The translations under genes and the position numbers were made by a program. The notes under the pieces are model-generated. The model did no database searches. It was not told the origin of the DNA and saw nothing but the letters and a program-made list of their open reading frames with translations. This document shows positions 8,148 to 17,051 of a DNA stretch of 63,036 bases, piece after piece; position 1 is the stretch's first letter, and every line of letters starts with the position of its first letter. Source of the DNA: Aquibacillus salsiterrae (GTDB lineage Bacteria; Bacillota; Bacilli; Bacillales; Amphibacillaceae); the NCBI RefSeq assembly GCF_028416595.1, contig NZ_JAMQKC010000012.1, positions 1-63,036 of the forward strand. The letters run 5' to 3'.

Positions 8148-8642
8148 ATGGAGAATATGCCTCCTATTTATAGCCGTTATATTAGTTTGGTCCCGGACAA
8201 GGATATTAGGATTTTTTTGCGTAGTCAGATGCAGGAAGTGTCAGAATTTCTACTTGGAATTCCAAGTGAAAAATTAACGTATCGATATGAGCAAAATAAA
8301 TGGACAATAAAAGAAATAGGTGGACATATCATTGATAATGAACGAATTTTTGCCAATCGATTATTAAGAATTGCAAGAGGTGATAAAACTCCAATTCCAG
8401 GGTATGACCAAGAAGAATATGTGAAGGTTGCAGCCTTTAATTCTTATGATATATCAACCATCGTTCAAGATTACCGGGCGGTTAGACAAGCAAGTTTAAC
8501 ATTTATCAACATGATCGAAACGAGTAGGTGGCTTCAAACTGGTATTGCAAACGGTCATGATATTTCCGCGCGAGCACTTGTCTATGTCATCGCCGGACAT
8601 GAAATTCATCACATTAACTTAATAAAGGAGAAATATCTGTAA
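8148..8642 (+). CDS. DinB-family metal-binding four-helix protein
   Basis: 164 aa of the DinB/YfiT fold, a four-helix bundle with a three-His metal site. NKWTIKEIGGHIIDNERIF carries the first His, and AGHEIHHINLIKEKYL carries the others near the C-terminus. Members are putative metal-dependent thiol transferases. The N-terminus looks damaged: a well placed AAGGTGG precedes a TTG at 8129 that reads LAKPMNGEYA, the usual family start, but that frame stops at 8173, while PPIYSRYISLVP continues one frame over. One base removed near 8162 would join them. The start at 8148 has no good ribosome binding site. Confidence 0.8.
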   Translation: MENMPPIYSRYISLVPDKDIRIFLRSQMQEVSEFLLGIPSEKLTYRYEQNKWTIKEIGGHIIDNERIFANRLLRIARGDKTPIPGYDQEEYVKVAAFNSYDISTIVQDYRAVRQASLTFINMIETSRWLQTGIANGHDISARALVYVIAGHEIHHINLIKEKYL

Positions 8643-8805
8643 TAGTCGATATCTTCAAAAGCGAGAAATTTTGTTTGAAATAAGGTATAATTCGACATAC
8701 GGAGAATCAACTGATTTAAGAATAAAAAAACAATTTTAATACAAGGAAGAATAGGCGGATTTGGTCATCTTAGGTAAGTTAAAACGATGTAAAAGGGGTT
8801 TCAAG

Positions 8806-9648
8806 ATGAAAGAAGAGTTAGAATTTATTGGTAAGAGGATTGTAGCAAATAAAGAAAAATTAACTGGCTTGACGTTGGATATGCAAAATAGCGAATACAC
8901 CGAACATTTAAACCGATCATCAATTAGTCAAGACGTTGTGTTTCAAGGGAGAACCGAATTATTTCATATTTTGGGAGAATCATTATATAGCGAATTTGAA
9001 GAATCGATGGAGAAATTGAGAAAATGGGCAAATCAAATGGGAACTATTGCTAATGATAATGGTATTTCATTAGATAGATCGATTAAATCTCTCGCCATCT
9101 ACCGTGATATAATCTGGGATACGTTTTCTGAAGAAATCAGAGAGGAAAAGTTTGCAGCAATCACCGTATTAGATGTAAACAAAATAATCGATCCGCTCAT
9201 CGACGAAGCGAATTATATTTTCACTCAGATTTTTGCTGAGAATAACAAGCAAATGATTGAAGTAGCTCAAAATACGCTTCAACAACTGTCTGTTCCTGTT
9301 GTTCCGTTATCAAAGGATATCGCAGTTTTGCCCTTAATTGGTGAAATTGATACATATCGAAGTAAATTAATTATGGAAACCGCACTAGCACAAAGTACAG
9401 CATTAAAGTTGAATTACATGCTTATTGACGTTTCAGGGGTTCCAATTGTAGATACTGTCGTTGCTCATAATTTGTTTCAAGTTGTTAATGCATTAAGATT
9501 AATCGGGGTAGAAGCAATTATTACTGGTATAAGGCCTGAAATTGCCCACACCGTTGTTTCGTTAGGCATTGAATTTGGTGGAGTTAAGACACTAGCTAAT
9601 TTAGCACAGGCATTGAGCGAAATTGGGTTTAAGCAAACAACTAACTAA
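8806..9648 (+). CDS. RsbR-type stressosome co-antagonist (STAS protein)
   Basis: 280 aa. An N-terminal non-haem globin-like helical sensor domain (about 1-145) precedes a STAS domain (about 160-275) with VLPLIGEIDTYRSKLIMETAL, LIDVSGVPIVDTVVAHNLFQ and AIITGIRPEIAHTVVSLGIEF. RsbR paralogues build the stressosome with RsbS and release RsbT to activate sigma-B. The phosphorylatable position in DLTGVP of other RsbR proteins is a Ser here (DVSGVP). AAAAGGGG 7 nt before MKEELEF sets the start. It is alone here; no rsbS or rsbT lies nearby, as for the scattered paralogues of B. subtilis. Confidence 0.88.
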   Translation: MKEELEFIGKRIVANKEKLTGLTLDMQNSEYTEHLNRSSISQDVVFQGRTELFHILGESLYSEFEESMEKLRKWANQMGTIANDNGISLDRSIKSLAIYRDIIWDTFSEEIREEKFAAITVLDVNKIIDPLIDEANYIFTQIFAENNKQMIEVAQNTLQQLSVPVVPLSKDIAVLPLIGEIDTYRSKLIMETALAQSTALKLNYMLIDVSGVPIVDTVVAHNLFQVVNALRLIGVEAIITGIRPEIAHTVVSLGIEFGGVKTLANLAQALSEIGFKQTTN

Positions 9649-9656
9649 TGTCAAAA

Positions 9657-9688
9657 TAGTACTAGAAAAGAGGACTTTTCTAGTACTA
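9657..9688. terminator. Bidirectional terminator, rsbR-like/dat
   Basis: TAGTACTAGAAAAG pairs with CTTTTCTAGTACTA around AGGA, between two convergent genes. Confidence 0.8.
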
Positions 9689-9705
9689 TAGCTTCGCTGT
9701 ACTAT

Positions 9706-10557
9706 TTAAATTAATTTTGCGTCTTTTTTATAAGCATGTTGAATGGATTGTGTTAACTTTCCTGGTTTACCATCCTTCACTGTACGCCCGTCGATTTTCA
9801 CAATTGGCATTACTTCTGCTGTACTACTTGATAAAAATACTTCATCTGCATCGTTTAATTGTTCTATCGTAAACGCCATTTCTTTTAGAGGAATACCCTC
9901 GTTCTCCACTAACGTTTTAATCCTTTGACGAACACAGCCATGTAAAATCTGTTTTGTTTCCGGGTGTGTATAGATAACGCCATCTTTTACAATATACACA
10001 TTGGAAGAGCTACACTCAGTTACCGTATTTTCTCTGTGTAAGATTGCCTCGAAACATCCATTTTCTTTAGCTTCTTGCTTAGCTAAAACATTCGGCAGTA
10101 GGTTTAATGTCTTAATATAACAATTTAACCAGCGTTCATCAGGACGAATAATAGCGTAGACGCCATTTTTTAGACTATCCACTGGTCTTGGTAAATCTTG
10201 TACGTATGCATATAAGTTTGAGGGAACATTTTCTGGGAACACGTGGTCTCTTGGTGCAGTACCCCGTGTCACTTGTAAGTAAACCTTTGCGTCACTCGTA
10301 ACCGAATTTACCTCTAATAATTGATTCATGTAACGATACATGTCATCTTTAGAGAAGGGCAATGTTAACTTTATTGCCTCTGCCGACCGATATAACCGCT
10401 CCACATGTTCAGTTAATAGATAATATTCTCCCTGATAAATACGAATGACTTCATAGATTCCATCACCAAATTGAAGTCCTCGTTCCTCGAATGGATAATG
10501 TAAGTCATTTTTACCAACAAAACCGTCTTGAGTTAGTAATTGATGATATACTGTCAT
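9706..10557 (-). CDS. dat: D-amino-acid aminotransferase
   Basis: 283 aa, typical length. It is a fold-type IV PLP enzyme that interconverts D-alanine and D-glutamate with their keto acids, feeding peptidoglycan and poly-glutamate synthesis. Visible features are EERGLQFGDGIYEVIRIY near the start, the PLP-binding Lys in CYIKTLNLLPNVLAKQEA, the carboxylate-binding ENTVTECSSSNVYIV loop and FLSSSTAEVMPIVKIDG. AAAGAGGGTGAATAA lies before the ATG. It is transcribed on its own, opposite to the rsbR paralogue. The D-specific assignment over branched-chain aminotransferase rests on length and overall sequence. Confidence 0.9.
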   Translation of the reverse strand: MTVYHQLLTQDGFVGKNDLHYPFEERGLQFGDGIYEVIRIYQGEYYLLTEHVERLYRSAEAIKLTLPFSKDDMYRYMNQLLEVNSVTSDAKVYLQVTRGTAPRDHVFPENVPSNLYAYVQDLPRPVDSLKNGVYAIIRPDERWLNCYIKTLNLLPNVLAKQEAKENGCFEAILHRENTVTECSSSNVYIVKDGVIYTHPETKQILHGCVRQRIKTLVENEGIPLKEMAFTIEQLNDADEVFLSSSTAEVMPIVKIDGRTVKDGKPGKLTQSIQHAYKKDAKLI

Positions 10558-10704
10558 ATTTATTCACCCTCTTTAGTAAAATGATGGAAACATTATAACA
10601 AATTATTCCGTAATATCCTATGCCTAATGATAAAAGTTAGCCTATCTGCAAACCAATCTAAAAAAAATTGTGTTAATTTTTCGACAAAAAAAGTGAATTT
10701 TCTG

Positions 10705-10733
10705 TTGCAACGAACAAAATCCGTTGTTATAAT
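10705..10733 (+). promoter_or_regulatory. Promoter of the tRNA-Gly unit
   Basis: TTGCAA, a 17-bp spacer and TATAAT, about 60 bp ahead of the first tRNA-like segment. Confidence 0.75.
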
Positions 10734-10794
10734 AAAAAACATCACTTCATAAGTTTTAACTATTACTTCATACAAATTACCAAATGATAATTAT

Positions 10795-10825
10795 GCGGGT
10801 GTAGTTTAGTGGTAAAACCTCAGCC
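10795..10825 (+). pseudogene. 5' half of tRNA-Gly, duplicated
   Basis: The 31 bases from GCGGGTGTAG to CTCAGCC are identical to the start of the complete tRNA-Gly exactly 150 bp downstream, then diverge at the anticodon loop. The acceptor, D-arm and 5' anticodon strand are present, with no 3' half, so it cannot form a tRNA. Confidence 0.8.
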
Positions 10826-10944
10826 ACGAGCATAACATCTTGAATAAACTACGAGTTGGCCCGAAGCATTTACATCACTGAGTAAACTAGAAGATGCAGG
10901 GACATGAAATACGTGAGTCATTATTGAAAAATTTCTTATTAGAT

Positions 10945-11018
10945 GCGGGTGTAGTTTAGTGGTAAAACCTCAGCCTTCCAAGCTGATGTCGAGGGTTCGA
11001 TTCCCTTCACCCGCTCCA
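10945..11018 (+). tRNA. tRNA-Gly (anticodon TCC)
   Basis: 74 nt including an encoded CCA. The acceptor GCGGGTG pairs with CACCCGC, the D-loop is AGTTTAGTGGTAAAACC, the anticodon arm is CAGCCTTCCAAGCTG and the T-arm is GAGGGTTCGATTCCCTT. Discriminator T, then CCA. Confidence 0.96.
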
Positions 11019-11082
11019 ACTGTGAGCAACGCAGTGTTTCGTTGATTAGACAACGAAGCATTGCGTTTTTTAATATTCGAAT

Positions 11083-11243
11083 AAAAGAATCCAAGCATGA
11101 ATAACATTCAGCGACAGCCACGTCTAGCTTCAGCGCCTACCCGTCCCGAGTCGTAAGTCAATCCTCTACATGGCAAAGATCGCCATTACGAGGCTTGTAT
11201 TACGCTTTGTCGGGGGTGACCAAGGCTGCCTTCGCTTTTCTTA
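11083..11243 (+). repeat. Long copy of the dispersed intergenic element
   Basis: Runs from GAATCCAAGC through GCTTCAGCGCCTACCCGTCC, ATGGCAAAGATCGCCATTAC and GGGGGTGACCAAGG to CGCTTTTCTTA. One of the few near full-length copies, here between tRNA-Gly and the ATPase gene. Confidence 0.7.
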
Positions 11244-11340
11244 AAAAATATCTCTTTTTCAGATTGCTTGAAATGGGGAGGAATGAGGTTGTATTCTGTT
11301 ACTATGTCAAAAGCAAGGTGTTAAATGAGGGGTGATGATC

Positions 11341-13047
11341 TTGAATAAATTACAGAATCTATTAAAGGATATAGATGGCAAAGGGTATAAAGCATATAAA
11401 TCAATCCAAGGGAGATATTCCTTTCACCGTTTTGAACTAGTAATTGACTATGTCCAAGGCGATCCATTTGCCTCACCATCAAAGATTAGAGTAATCATTC
11501 CGGATGCTTATAAACGGATGAAACCAGAATGGAAAACAGATAAACATCGACGACTTTATGTTGAGGACTTAATTACTCGCAAAGTTGAAAAAGCAATCGA
11601 AGCGAATAAGGACCAAGGAAAAGGCTCTGGTAAAAGTGGTTTAATCATGATAGATTCACCAGGACAAGAAATAATTGACAGAACAGCTGTTACTATCCAA
11701 TCAGACAATATCACCATCTGCATGTCAGTTGGGCTACCGGCAAATGGACGTAAAATTAATAGCCGTGAAGCAGCAAAAATGTTTTTTGATGCCATTCCAC
11801 AAATTCTAGGAAACTCCATTTTTCAACTTGATGATGAAATAAATGATGTGATTACATTGGCAGACCAACACCAAGTAATTCGCCAAAAAATGAAGGAGAA
11901 GGGCTGGATCACATTTATAGCAGACGGCTCGATATTGCCTAGAAAGAGCGGAGTAAGTGACGAACCTTTAGCAAATGCAATTCGATTTCAAAGTCCAAAG
12001 GAAAACCGGGTGGAAATAAGTATTCCATACCGAGACCAACCTTTAACAGGGATGGCTATTAACCAAGGGATTACACTAATTGTTGGTGGCGGATACCATG
12101 GTAAAAGCACCCTATTGCAGGCAATCGAGCGAGGGGTGTACCCTCATATCAAAGGGGACGGTCGGGAGTATGTACTTACTGACTCCGACGCGGTTAAAGT
12201 ACGGGCAGAGGATGGAAGAAGTGTGTCCGGTGTAAATATTTCGCCGTTTATCAATGACTTACCGCATCAACAGGACACCAACTTATTTTCTACTGAGAAT
12301 GCTAGTGGGAGTACATCGCAAGCAGCAAATGTTATGGAAGCATTAGAAGCTTCCGCATCAAGTTTGTTAATTGACGAAGATACTAGCGCGACAAACTTTA
12401 TGATTCGTGACAGTCGGATGCAGCAATTAGTGGCCAAAGAAAAGGAACCAATTACACCTTTCATTGATAAAATTTTGCAAATGAAACAGGAACTTAACGT
12501 CTCAACTATTATGGTAATGGGTGGGTCTGGTGATTATTTTGATGTGGCTGATGAAGTAATTATGATGGACCAATATTTACCACAGCAAGTTACTGACAAA
12601 GCAAAACGAATTGCACAACAAACTCCAAATGCAAGACAAAAGGATGGGGAACAATCGTTTGGAAAGATTCCGAAACGTTGCTTACTTCCGAATAGCCTCG
12701 ATATAAGACATGGAAAAAAAACGAAGGTGCAAGCAAAAGGGTTACACACCATTGTAATGGGACGCACGGAGGTATCGTTACATTATATTGAACAACTTAT
12801 CGATCCGTCGCAAACACGGATGATAGCTGAAATTATTCACTACTTAGCTAAAAAAGATACACTAAGCAAAACCGCATCCTTTTCCGAGTTATTGGATAAA
12901 TTGGATTATCAAATCGACCAACAAGGATTACATTCTTTTTCTCCTTATCCAAACCAACATCCAGGCGAACTAGCAAGACCACGCCGCTTTGAAATTGCAG
13001 CAGCCTTAAACCGAGTGAGGACAGCAAAAATCAAAGACATGTCCTAA
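11341..13047 (+). CDS. ABC-class P-loop ATPase (PF09818 type)
   Basis: About 568 aa. A conserved bacterial family of predicted ABC-type ATPases without transmembrane or substrate-binding partner. The Walker A motif is GGGYHGKST near residue 253, followed by ERGVYPHIKGDGREYVLTDS; a Walker B-like ASSLLIDEDTSATNFMIRD and MVMGGSGDYFDVADEVIMMD complete the ATPase core. The N-terminal about 230 residues and C-terminal helical part are family-specific. A GTG at 11332 and ATG at 11335 are in frame, but the AGGGGTGAT site overlaps them, so the TTG at 11341 is favoured. The cellular role is unknown; it lies 28 nt ahead of queG. Confidence 0.85.
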   Translation: MNKLQNLLKDIDGKGYKAYKSIQGRYSFHRFELVIDYVQGDPFASPSKIRVIIPDAYKRMKPEWKTDKHRRLYVEDLITRKVEKAIEANKDQGKGSGKSGLIMIDSPGQEIIDRTAVTIQSDNITICMSVGLPANGRKINSREAAKMFFDAIPQILGNSIFQLDDEINDVITLADQHQVIRQKMKEKGWITFIADGSILPRKSGVSDEPLANAIRFQSPKENRVEISIPYRDQPLTGMAINQGITLIVGGGYHGKSTLLQAIERGVYPHIKGDGREYVLTDSDAVKVRAEDGRSVSGVNISPFINDLPHQQDTNLFSTENASGSTSQAANVMEALEASASSLLIDEDTSATNFMIRDSRMQQLVAKEKEPITPFIDKILQMKQELNVSTIMVMGGSGDYFDVADEVIMMDQYLPQQVTDKAKRIAQQTPNARQKDGEQSFGKIPKRCLLPNSLDIRHGKKTKVQAKGLHTIVMGRTEVSLHYIEQLIDPSQTRMIAEIIHYLAKKDTLSKTASFSELLDKLDYQIDQQGLHSFSPYPNQHPGELARPRRFEIAAALNRVRTAKIKDMS

Positions 13048-13075
13048 AATTAAAAGAAGAAGGGAGGGATATCAT

Positions 13076-14206
13076 GTGGCATACGAACAACTCAAACAAG
13101 AAATCATTGCGTACAGTAAAAAAATTGGTATTGACAAAATTGGCTTTACATCTACAGATGAGTTTTCAGAAATGAAATCCCGCTTGAAGTTGCAACAGGA
13201 ATCCGGATTTCAATCAGGCTTTGAGAAGGGAACAATCGAACAACGCACGGAACCAGTTCGGTTAATGCCAGCTGCCCAGTCAATTATTGCCATTGCCCTT
13301 GCATATCCTTCCCGGTTAAGTAATGAGCCGAAAAGTGTCGTTGGTGACCGAAGAGGAAAGTTTTGTCGTGCCTCATGGGGAATGGATTATCATTACGTAT
13401 TAAGAGATAAATTACAATTATTAGGAGAGTTTATCACAACAAAGCTTGATGGTTTTCAGTTTAAACCAATGGTCGATACTGGAGAGCTTGCTGACCGAGC
13501 TGTCGCAGAGCGGGCAGGGATTGGTTTTAGCGGAAAAAACTGTGCCATTATCACGCCTGAGTTTGGCTCTTATGTGTATTTAGGGGAAATGATTACGAAT
13601 GTTCCATTTCCGCAAGACAGCCCAGTTGGTGATAGTTGTGGTGACTGTCGGATTTGTATCGATGCATGTCCAACTGGTGCCTTAGAAGAAGGTGGTAGGT
13701 TAAATGCAAAAAAATGCCTAGCCTTTCTTACTCAGACGAAAGATTATTTGCCAGATGATTACCGTAGTAAAATAGGAAATCAACTGTACGGTTACGATAC
13801 GTGTCAAGTGGTATGTCCAAAAAATAAGGGAAAAGATTTCCATTTGCATGAAGAATTTGAACCCGATCCAGATTTAGTAAAACCAAGGCTTCTTCCTATA
13901 TTGAATCTGTCAAATAAAGAATTTAAAGAAAGATTCGGTCCAATGGCAGGATCTTGGCGCGGCAAAAAACCAATTCAGCGGAATGCTATTTTGGCGCTTG
14001 CTCATTATAAAGAGAAATCAGCTGTTGATAAGTTGATTGAGCTAATGGAAACAGACCCGCGTCCGGTCATCCGAGGAACAGCAGCATGGGCATTAGGGAA
14101 AATAGGGACTGAGGAAGGTGTACAAGCAGTCAAGAAAGCGCGTGAACAGGAGAAAGATAAAACAGTAATCGATGAGATGGATAAAGGACTAAGGATAGAG
14201 CTCTGA
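13076..14206 (+). CDS. queG: Epoxyqueuosine reductase
   Basis: 376 aa. It performs the last step of queuosine synthesis, a cobalamin- and two-[4Fe-4S]-dependent reduction of epoxyqueuosine in tRNA. The marker DTGELADRAVAERAGIGF lies near residue 135, the first cluster motif is CGDCRICIDACPTGA and the second CQVVCPKNKG. A HEAT-like tail (RPVIRGTAAWALGKIG) is present, as in the Bacillus form. The GTG start has GGGAGG 8 nt upstream. It follows the ABC-class ATPase by 28 nt with no terminator, so they may share a transcript. Confidence 0.95.
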   Translation: MAYEQLKQEIIAYSKKIGIDKIGFTSTDEFSEMKSRLKLQQESGFQSGFEKGTIEQRTEPVRLMPAAQSIIAIALAYPSRLSNEPKSVVGDRRGKFCRASWGMDYHYVLRDKLQLLGEFITTKLDGFQFKPMVDTGELADRAVAERAGIGFSGKNCAIITPEFGSYVYLGEMITNVPFPQDSPVGDSCGDCRICIDACPTGALEEGGRLNAKKCLAFLTQTKDYLPDDYRSKIGNQLYGYDTCQVVCPKNKGKDFHLHEEFEPDPDLVKPRLLPILNLSNKEFKERFGPMAGSWRGKKPIQRNAILALAHYKEKSAVDKLIELMETDPRPVIRGTAAWALGKIGTEEGVQAVKKAREQEKDKTVIDEMDKGLRIEL

Positions 14207-14309
14207 TTTATTTATAGCATTTTTAAAAGATAAGAAAGGTGAATACTCCTCCATGTTTAAGGGATATTAAAACAATAATGAATGTTTTATGGAGGATGTG
14301 GAGGATGCT

Positions 14310-15320
14310 ATGAATAATCACGAACAAACACGATTAACCTCATCTGAACTATCTGCTGTTTGGAGTAGCTATATGAACAATAGTTTCTCTGCTTGTGTGA
14401 TGAAATATTTCTTAAACAATGTCGATGACAAACAAACCAAACAAGTTGTTCAACTTTCATTGGATATTTCCGAACAAACGATGAGTATAGCTCGAAAACT
14501 TCTTGAAACGGATAACCAGCCAATTCCTATCGGCTTCACCGATGACGATGTAACGGTCAATGCACCGCGTCTATTTTCTGATGCCTTTTATTTATATTAT
14601 TTAAAAAATATGGCTAAGGTAGGGTTGTCTGTCTATGGTGTAGCACTATCAACTGCTGCGAAAGATGATGTTCGCCAATTTCTAAGTAATGCAATTAAAG
14701 AATCGACTGATTTATATAATGAAACGGCTGAAGTGTTATTAGAAAAGGGGTTATATGTACGCTCCCCTTATGTTACCACTAGCGATCATACGGAATTTAT
14801 TCATGATAAAGATTACCTTGGCAGTATGTTTAACTTGCAACATAAAAATCGCCCATTAAATGTCATTGAGATTACCCATATAAATGCAAATGTGGAAGCT
14901 AATCAAATTGGCAGTGCATTGCTTACTGGGTTTGCTCAAGTTGCCGAATCAGAAATCGTTAAGAAATACTGTAAAAGGGGGAAAGAAATAGCGAAAAAGC
15001 ATGTGAAAGTCTTTGCCGAGCTGCTCACTGGCAACGATTTACCTGCACCGATGCCTTGGGATATAGAAGTTACAGATAGTGAAGTTAGTCCGTTTTCAGA
15101 TAAATTAATGGTGTTCCATACTTCTTTAATCAATGCCTCGAGTATATCAAACTATGCAACATCTTCTGCAGCAAGCCTAAGAGCAGATGTTGCTACTACC
15201 TATGTAAGATTGATGACAGAGGCAGCTGTGTATGCGAAGGATGGGTTTGACCTCATGATCAAAAAAGAATTTCTAGAGCAGCCTCCCCAATCCCCAGACC
15301 GGGCGAAATCCAAGCACTAA
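14310..15320 (+). CDS. DUF3231 family protein
   Basis: 336 aa built of two similar helical halves (about 10-165 and 180-325), each resembling the ferritin-like DUF3231 module: LTSSELSAVWSSYMNNSF in the first and a second IGSALLTGFAQVAES-type unit, each followed by long amphipathic helices. Members are abundant in spore formers and have no assigned reaction. An in-frame ATG 21 nt upstream exists, but GGAGG five bases before ATGAATAATCAC favours the shorter form. Both sides are separated from neighbours by gaps, and the gene ends at a strong shared terminator. Confidence 0.82.
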   Translation: MNNHEQTRLTSSELSAVWSSYMNNSFSACVMKYFLNNVDDKQTKQVVQLSLDISEQTMSIARKLLETDNQPIPIGFTDDDVTVNAPRLFSDAFYLYYLKNMAKVGLSVYGVALSTAAKDDVRQFLSNAIKESTDLYNETAEVLLEKGLYVRSPYVTTSDHTEFIHDKDYLGSMFNLQHKNRPLNVIEITHINANVEANQIGSALLTGFAQVAESEIVKKYCKRGKEIAKKHVKVFAELLTGNDLPAPMPWDIEVTDSEVSPFSDKLMVFHTSLINASSISNYATSSAASLRADVATTYVRLMTEAAVYAKDGFDLMIKKEFLEQPPQSPDRAKSKH

Positions 15321-15325
15321 AAAAT

Positions 15326-15356
15326 AAGAACAGCCCCACATCGGGGCTGTTCTTAC
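15326..15356. terminator. Bidirectional terminator, DUF3231/cwlJ
   Basis: TAAGAACAGCCCC pairs with GGGGCTGTTCTTA. Its right arm overlaps the last codons of cwlJ on the opposite strand. Confidence 0.88.
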
Positions 15357-15793
15357 CATCTGTAAGCACCTTCACATGTATTTGCAGCAGGTTCATAATA
15401 GCAGTGTTGTTTATATTGGCCGGTACGTGGTTGATTGTACCATGTTGGAGGACATTCACCATATGGATTAAAGTACCAAAGTGCGTATTTAGAAGGATGT
15501 TCGCGCCAATAGTCTAACACCTGTTTCGCAAGCTTCTTTTCGACACCTCTTGCTCGGTTGTAAAAAACGTTACCTTTTTGGACTGCTTCAAAAGAATAAT
15601 TGCCACCCTGGACTTGATAAACAACGTCCCTGATTGACTTCAAGTCTTTAAAATCCAAACAATCTGCCTTCAATCTGTTAACGATGACGTTACCAACCAT
15701 TAACATTCCTAGTCTACCTTCACCCTCTGCTTCTGCTCTCATCATTCTCGCTATTAAATCAATATCACTGTCGGTATATTTTACTCTTGGCAT
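15353..15793 (-). CDS. cwlJ: Spore cortex-lytic cell wall hydrolase
   Basis: 146 aa, close to the length of CwlJ. It is a single SleB/CwlJ-type hydrolase domain without signal peptide or peptidoglycan-binding domain: DLIARMMRAEAEGEGRLGMLMVGNVIVNR (first Glu is the probable catalytic residue), VVYQVQGGNYSFEAVQKG and ALWYFNPYGECPPTW. CwlJ acts in germination on cortex peptidoglycan containing muramic delta-lactam, and in B. subtilis it is deposited in the coat with GerQ. AGAGGTGATAAAAA precedes the ATG. No gerQ is adjacent. The absence of a secretion signal fits mother-cell synthesis. Confidence 0.88.
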   Translation of the reverse strand: MPRVKYTDSDIDLIARMMRAEAEGEGRLGMLMVGNVIVNRLKADCLDFKDLKSIRDVVYQVQGGNYSFEAVQKGNVFYNRARGVEKKLAKQVLDYWREHPSKYALWYFNPYGECPPTWYNQPRTGQYKQHCYYEPAANTCEGAYRW

Positions 15794-15990
15794 TTTTTAT
15801 CACCTCTATAAAAAAGTGTATTAAAAAAGGCTACTAATGATGTAGGCTTTTGAGCATTTTTATCTAAATGGGCTTGTATGTAATGAAAGGTTGTAAATTT
15901 TTTCTGTATAAATTTTAAAAAATTCAGCTTGTCTAGCATTCATGTGCCAAGATTAACTAACATATGGTAAGTTGGAAGGAGTGAACAACA

Positions 15991-16854
15991 ATGACCTATA
16001 GTGAACAAATCAAAAACTTTTGGGAAAATCAATTAGACCCAACTAATGAGGAAAGGCTTCCAAATTGGATTTTAGCAAAAAAACGATTACATGAAACAAG
16101 AGGGAAACAAGTGCCTAGAATCACCGGCAAAGGTACTGTTTTTCAAGATTACCGCGCTGAAAATGACGAGACAAAGGTAGACTACCGATTACTAGTTACC
16201 TTTTTTGTTAAAGATGGGGACACGTTTTTCCATGAAGAAGAAGCTAGAATCCATCAAGCAGTTTTTTATAAAGATACATTAGTGGAAGATAAGGAAATGA
16301 TTCCAGAATATCAAGAGGAATCTGCTCCGAAAATTGAGCCGCTAGACAGAAGTGGGGCAGATGATTCCCGGTTTAACTATGACCGCCGGGCAGCTGTTCA
16401 GTATGCTGAAAGATGGTGGGATGACTATAACCCTGAATACGAGAAGTTTGATGTCGATTGTACCAATTATATTTCACAATGTCTTCATGCTGGTGGTGCC
16501 CCGATGCGTGGTGCGCCAAACCGAGCAGAAGGCTGGTGGTATGAAAATAATAACTGGAGTTATAGCTGGTCGGTAGCACATTCATTACGTTGGTACTTAA
16601 GTGGGTCGAATAAAGGATTAACGGGGAAAGAAGTTGATAAACCAGAGGATCTTCGCCCAGGTGACGTGATTTGCTATGATTTTGAAGGTGACGGAAAATG
16701 GAATCATACGACGATTGTAGTTGATAAAGATAAAAATAATATGCCACTTGTAAACGCTCATACAGATAACAGTCGACATCGTTATTGGTCCTATGAGGAT
16801 TCCTACGCGTGGACAGAGAAAATTCAGTATAAATTTTTTCAAATAGGCGAATAG
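15991..16854 (+). CDS. Amidase-domain protein (YhbB type)
   Basis: 287 aa with a C-terminal putative amidase domain (PF12671 type), residues about 125-285. The likely nucleophile is the Cys in KFDVDCTNYISQCLHAGGAPM, followed by GAPNRAEGWWYENNN and the His in KWNHTTIVVDKD. The N-terminal 120 residues are a beta-rich module (VDYRLLVTFFVKDGDTFFHEE). No signal peptide is visible. GGAAGGAGTGAACAACA gives a strong start. In B. subtilis the homologue lies with the queG (yhbA) and trmL (cspR) genes, and that neighbourhood is preserved here, which suggests a link to sporulation. Confidence 0.85.
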   Translation: MTYSEQIKNFWENQLDPTNEERLPNWILAKKRLHETRGKQVPRITGKGTVFQDYRAENDETKVDYRLLVTFFVKDGDTFFHEEEARIHQAVFYKDTLVEDKEMIPEYQEESAPKIEPLDRSGADDSRFNYDRRAAVQYAERWWDDYNPEYEKFDVDCTNYISQCLHAGGAPMRGAPNRAEGWWYENNNWSYSWSVAHSLRWYLSGSNKGLTGKEVDKPEDLRPGDVICYDFEGDGKWNHTTIVVDKDKNNMPLVNAHTDNSRHRYWSYEDSYAWTEKIQYKFFQIGE

Positions 16855-17051
16855 AAGTGAAAGTTGTGTATTCTCAAGCTTTCTGCAATAAAATACCCTG
16901 TTCTGTTCGGGTCTTCACTATCACTACACCGGTATAGTTGGAGGATAATGGAAAGCGATAAAGAGCCTTTATGGGTTGCTTATTGTTAGCTACAACTCGA
17001 CTCGGGTATGCTATAATGGTCAAGTTAACAAGCGAAATAGAGGTGAGTAAC

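Noticed and set aside
10939-11121. 60-aa frame on the minus strand through tRNA-Gly
   Set aside because: It is the antisense of the tRNA; the RVKGIEPSTSAWKAEVLPLN sequence is a known spurious product of tRNA genes.
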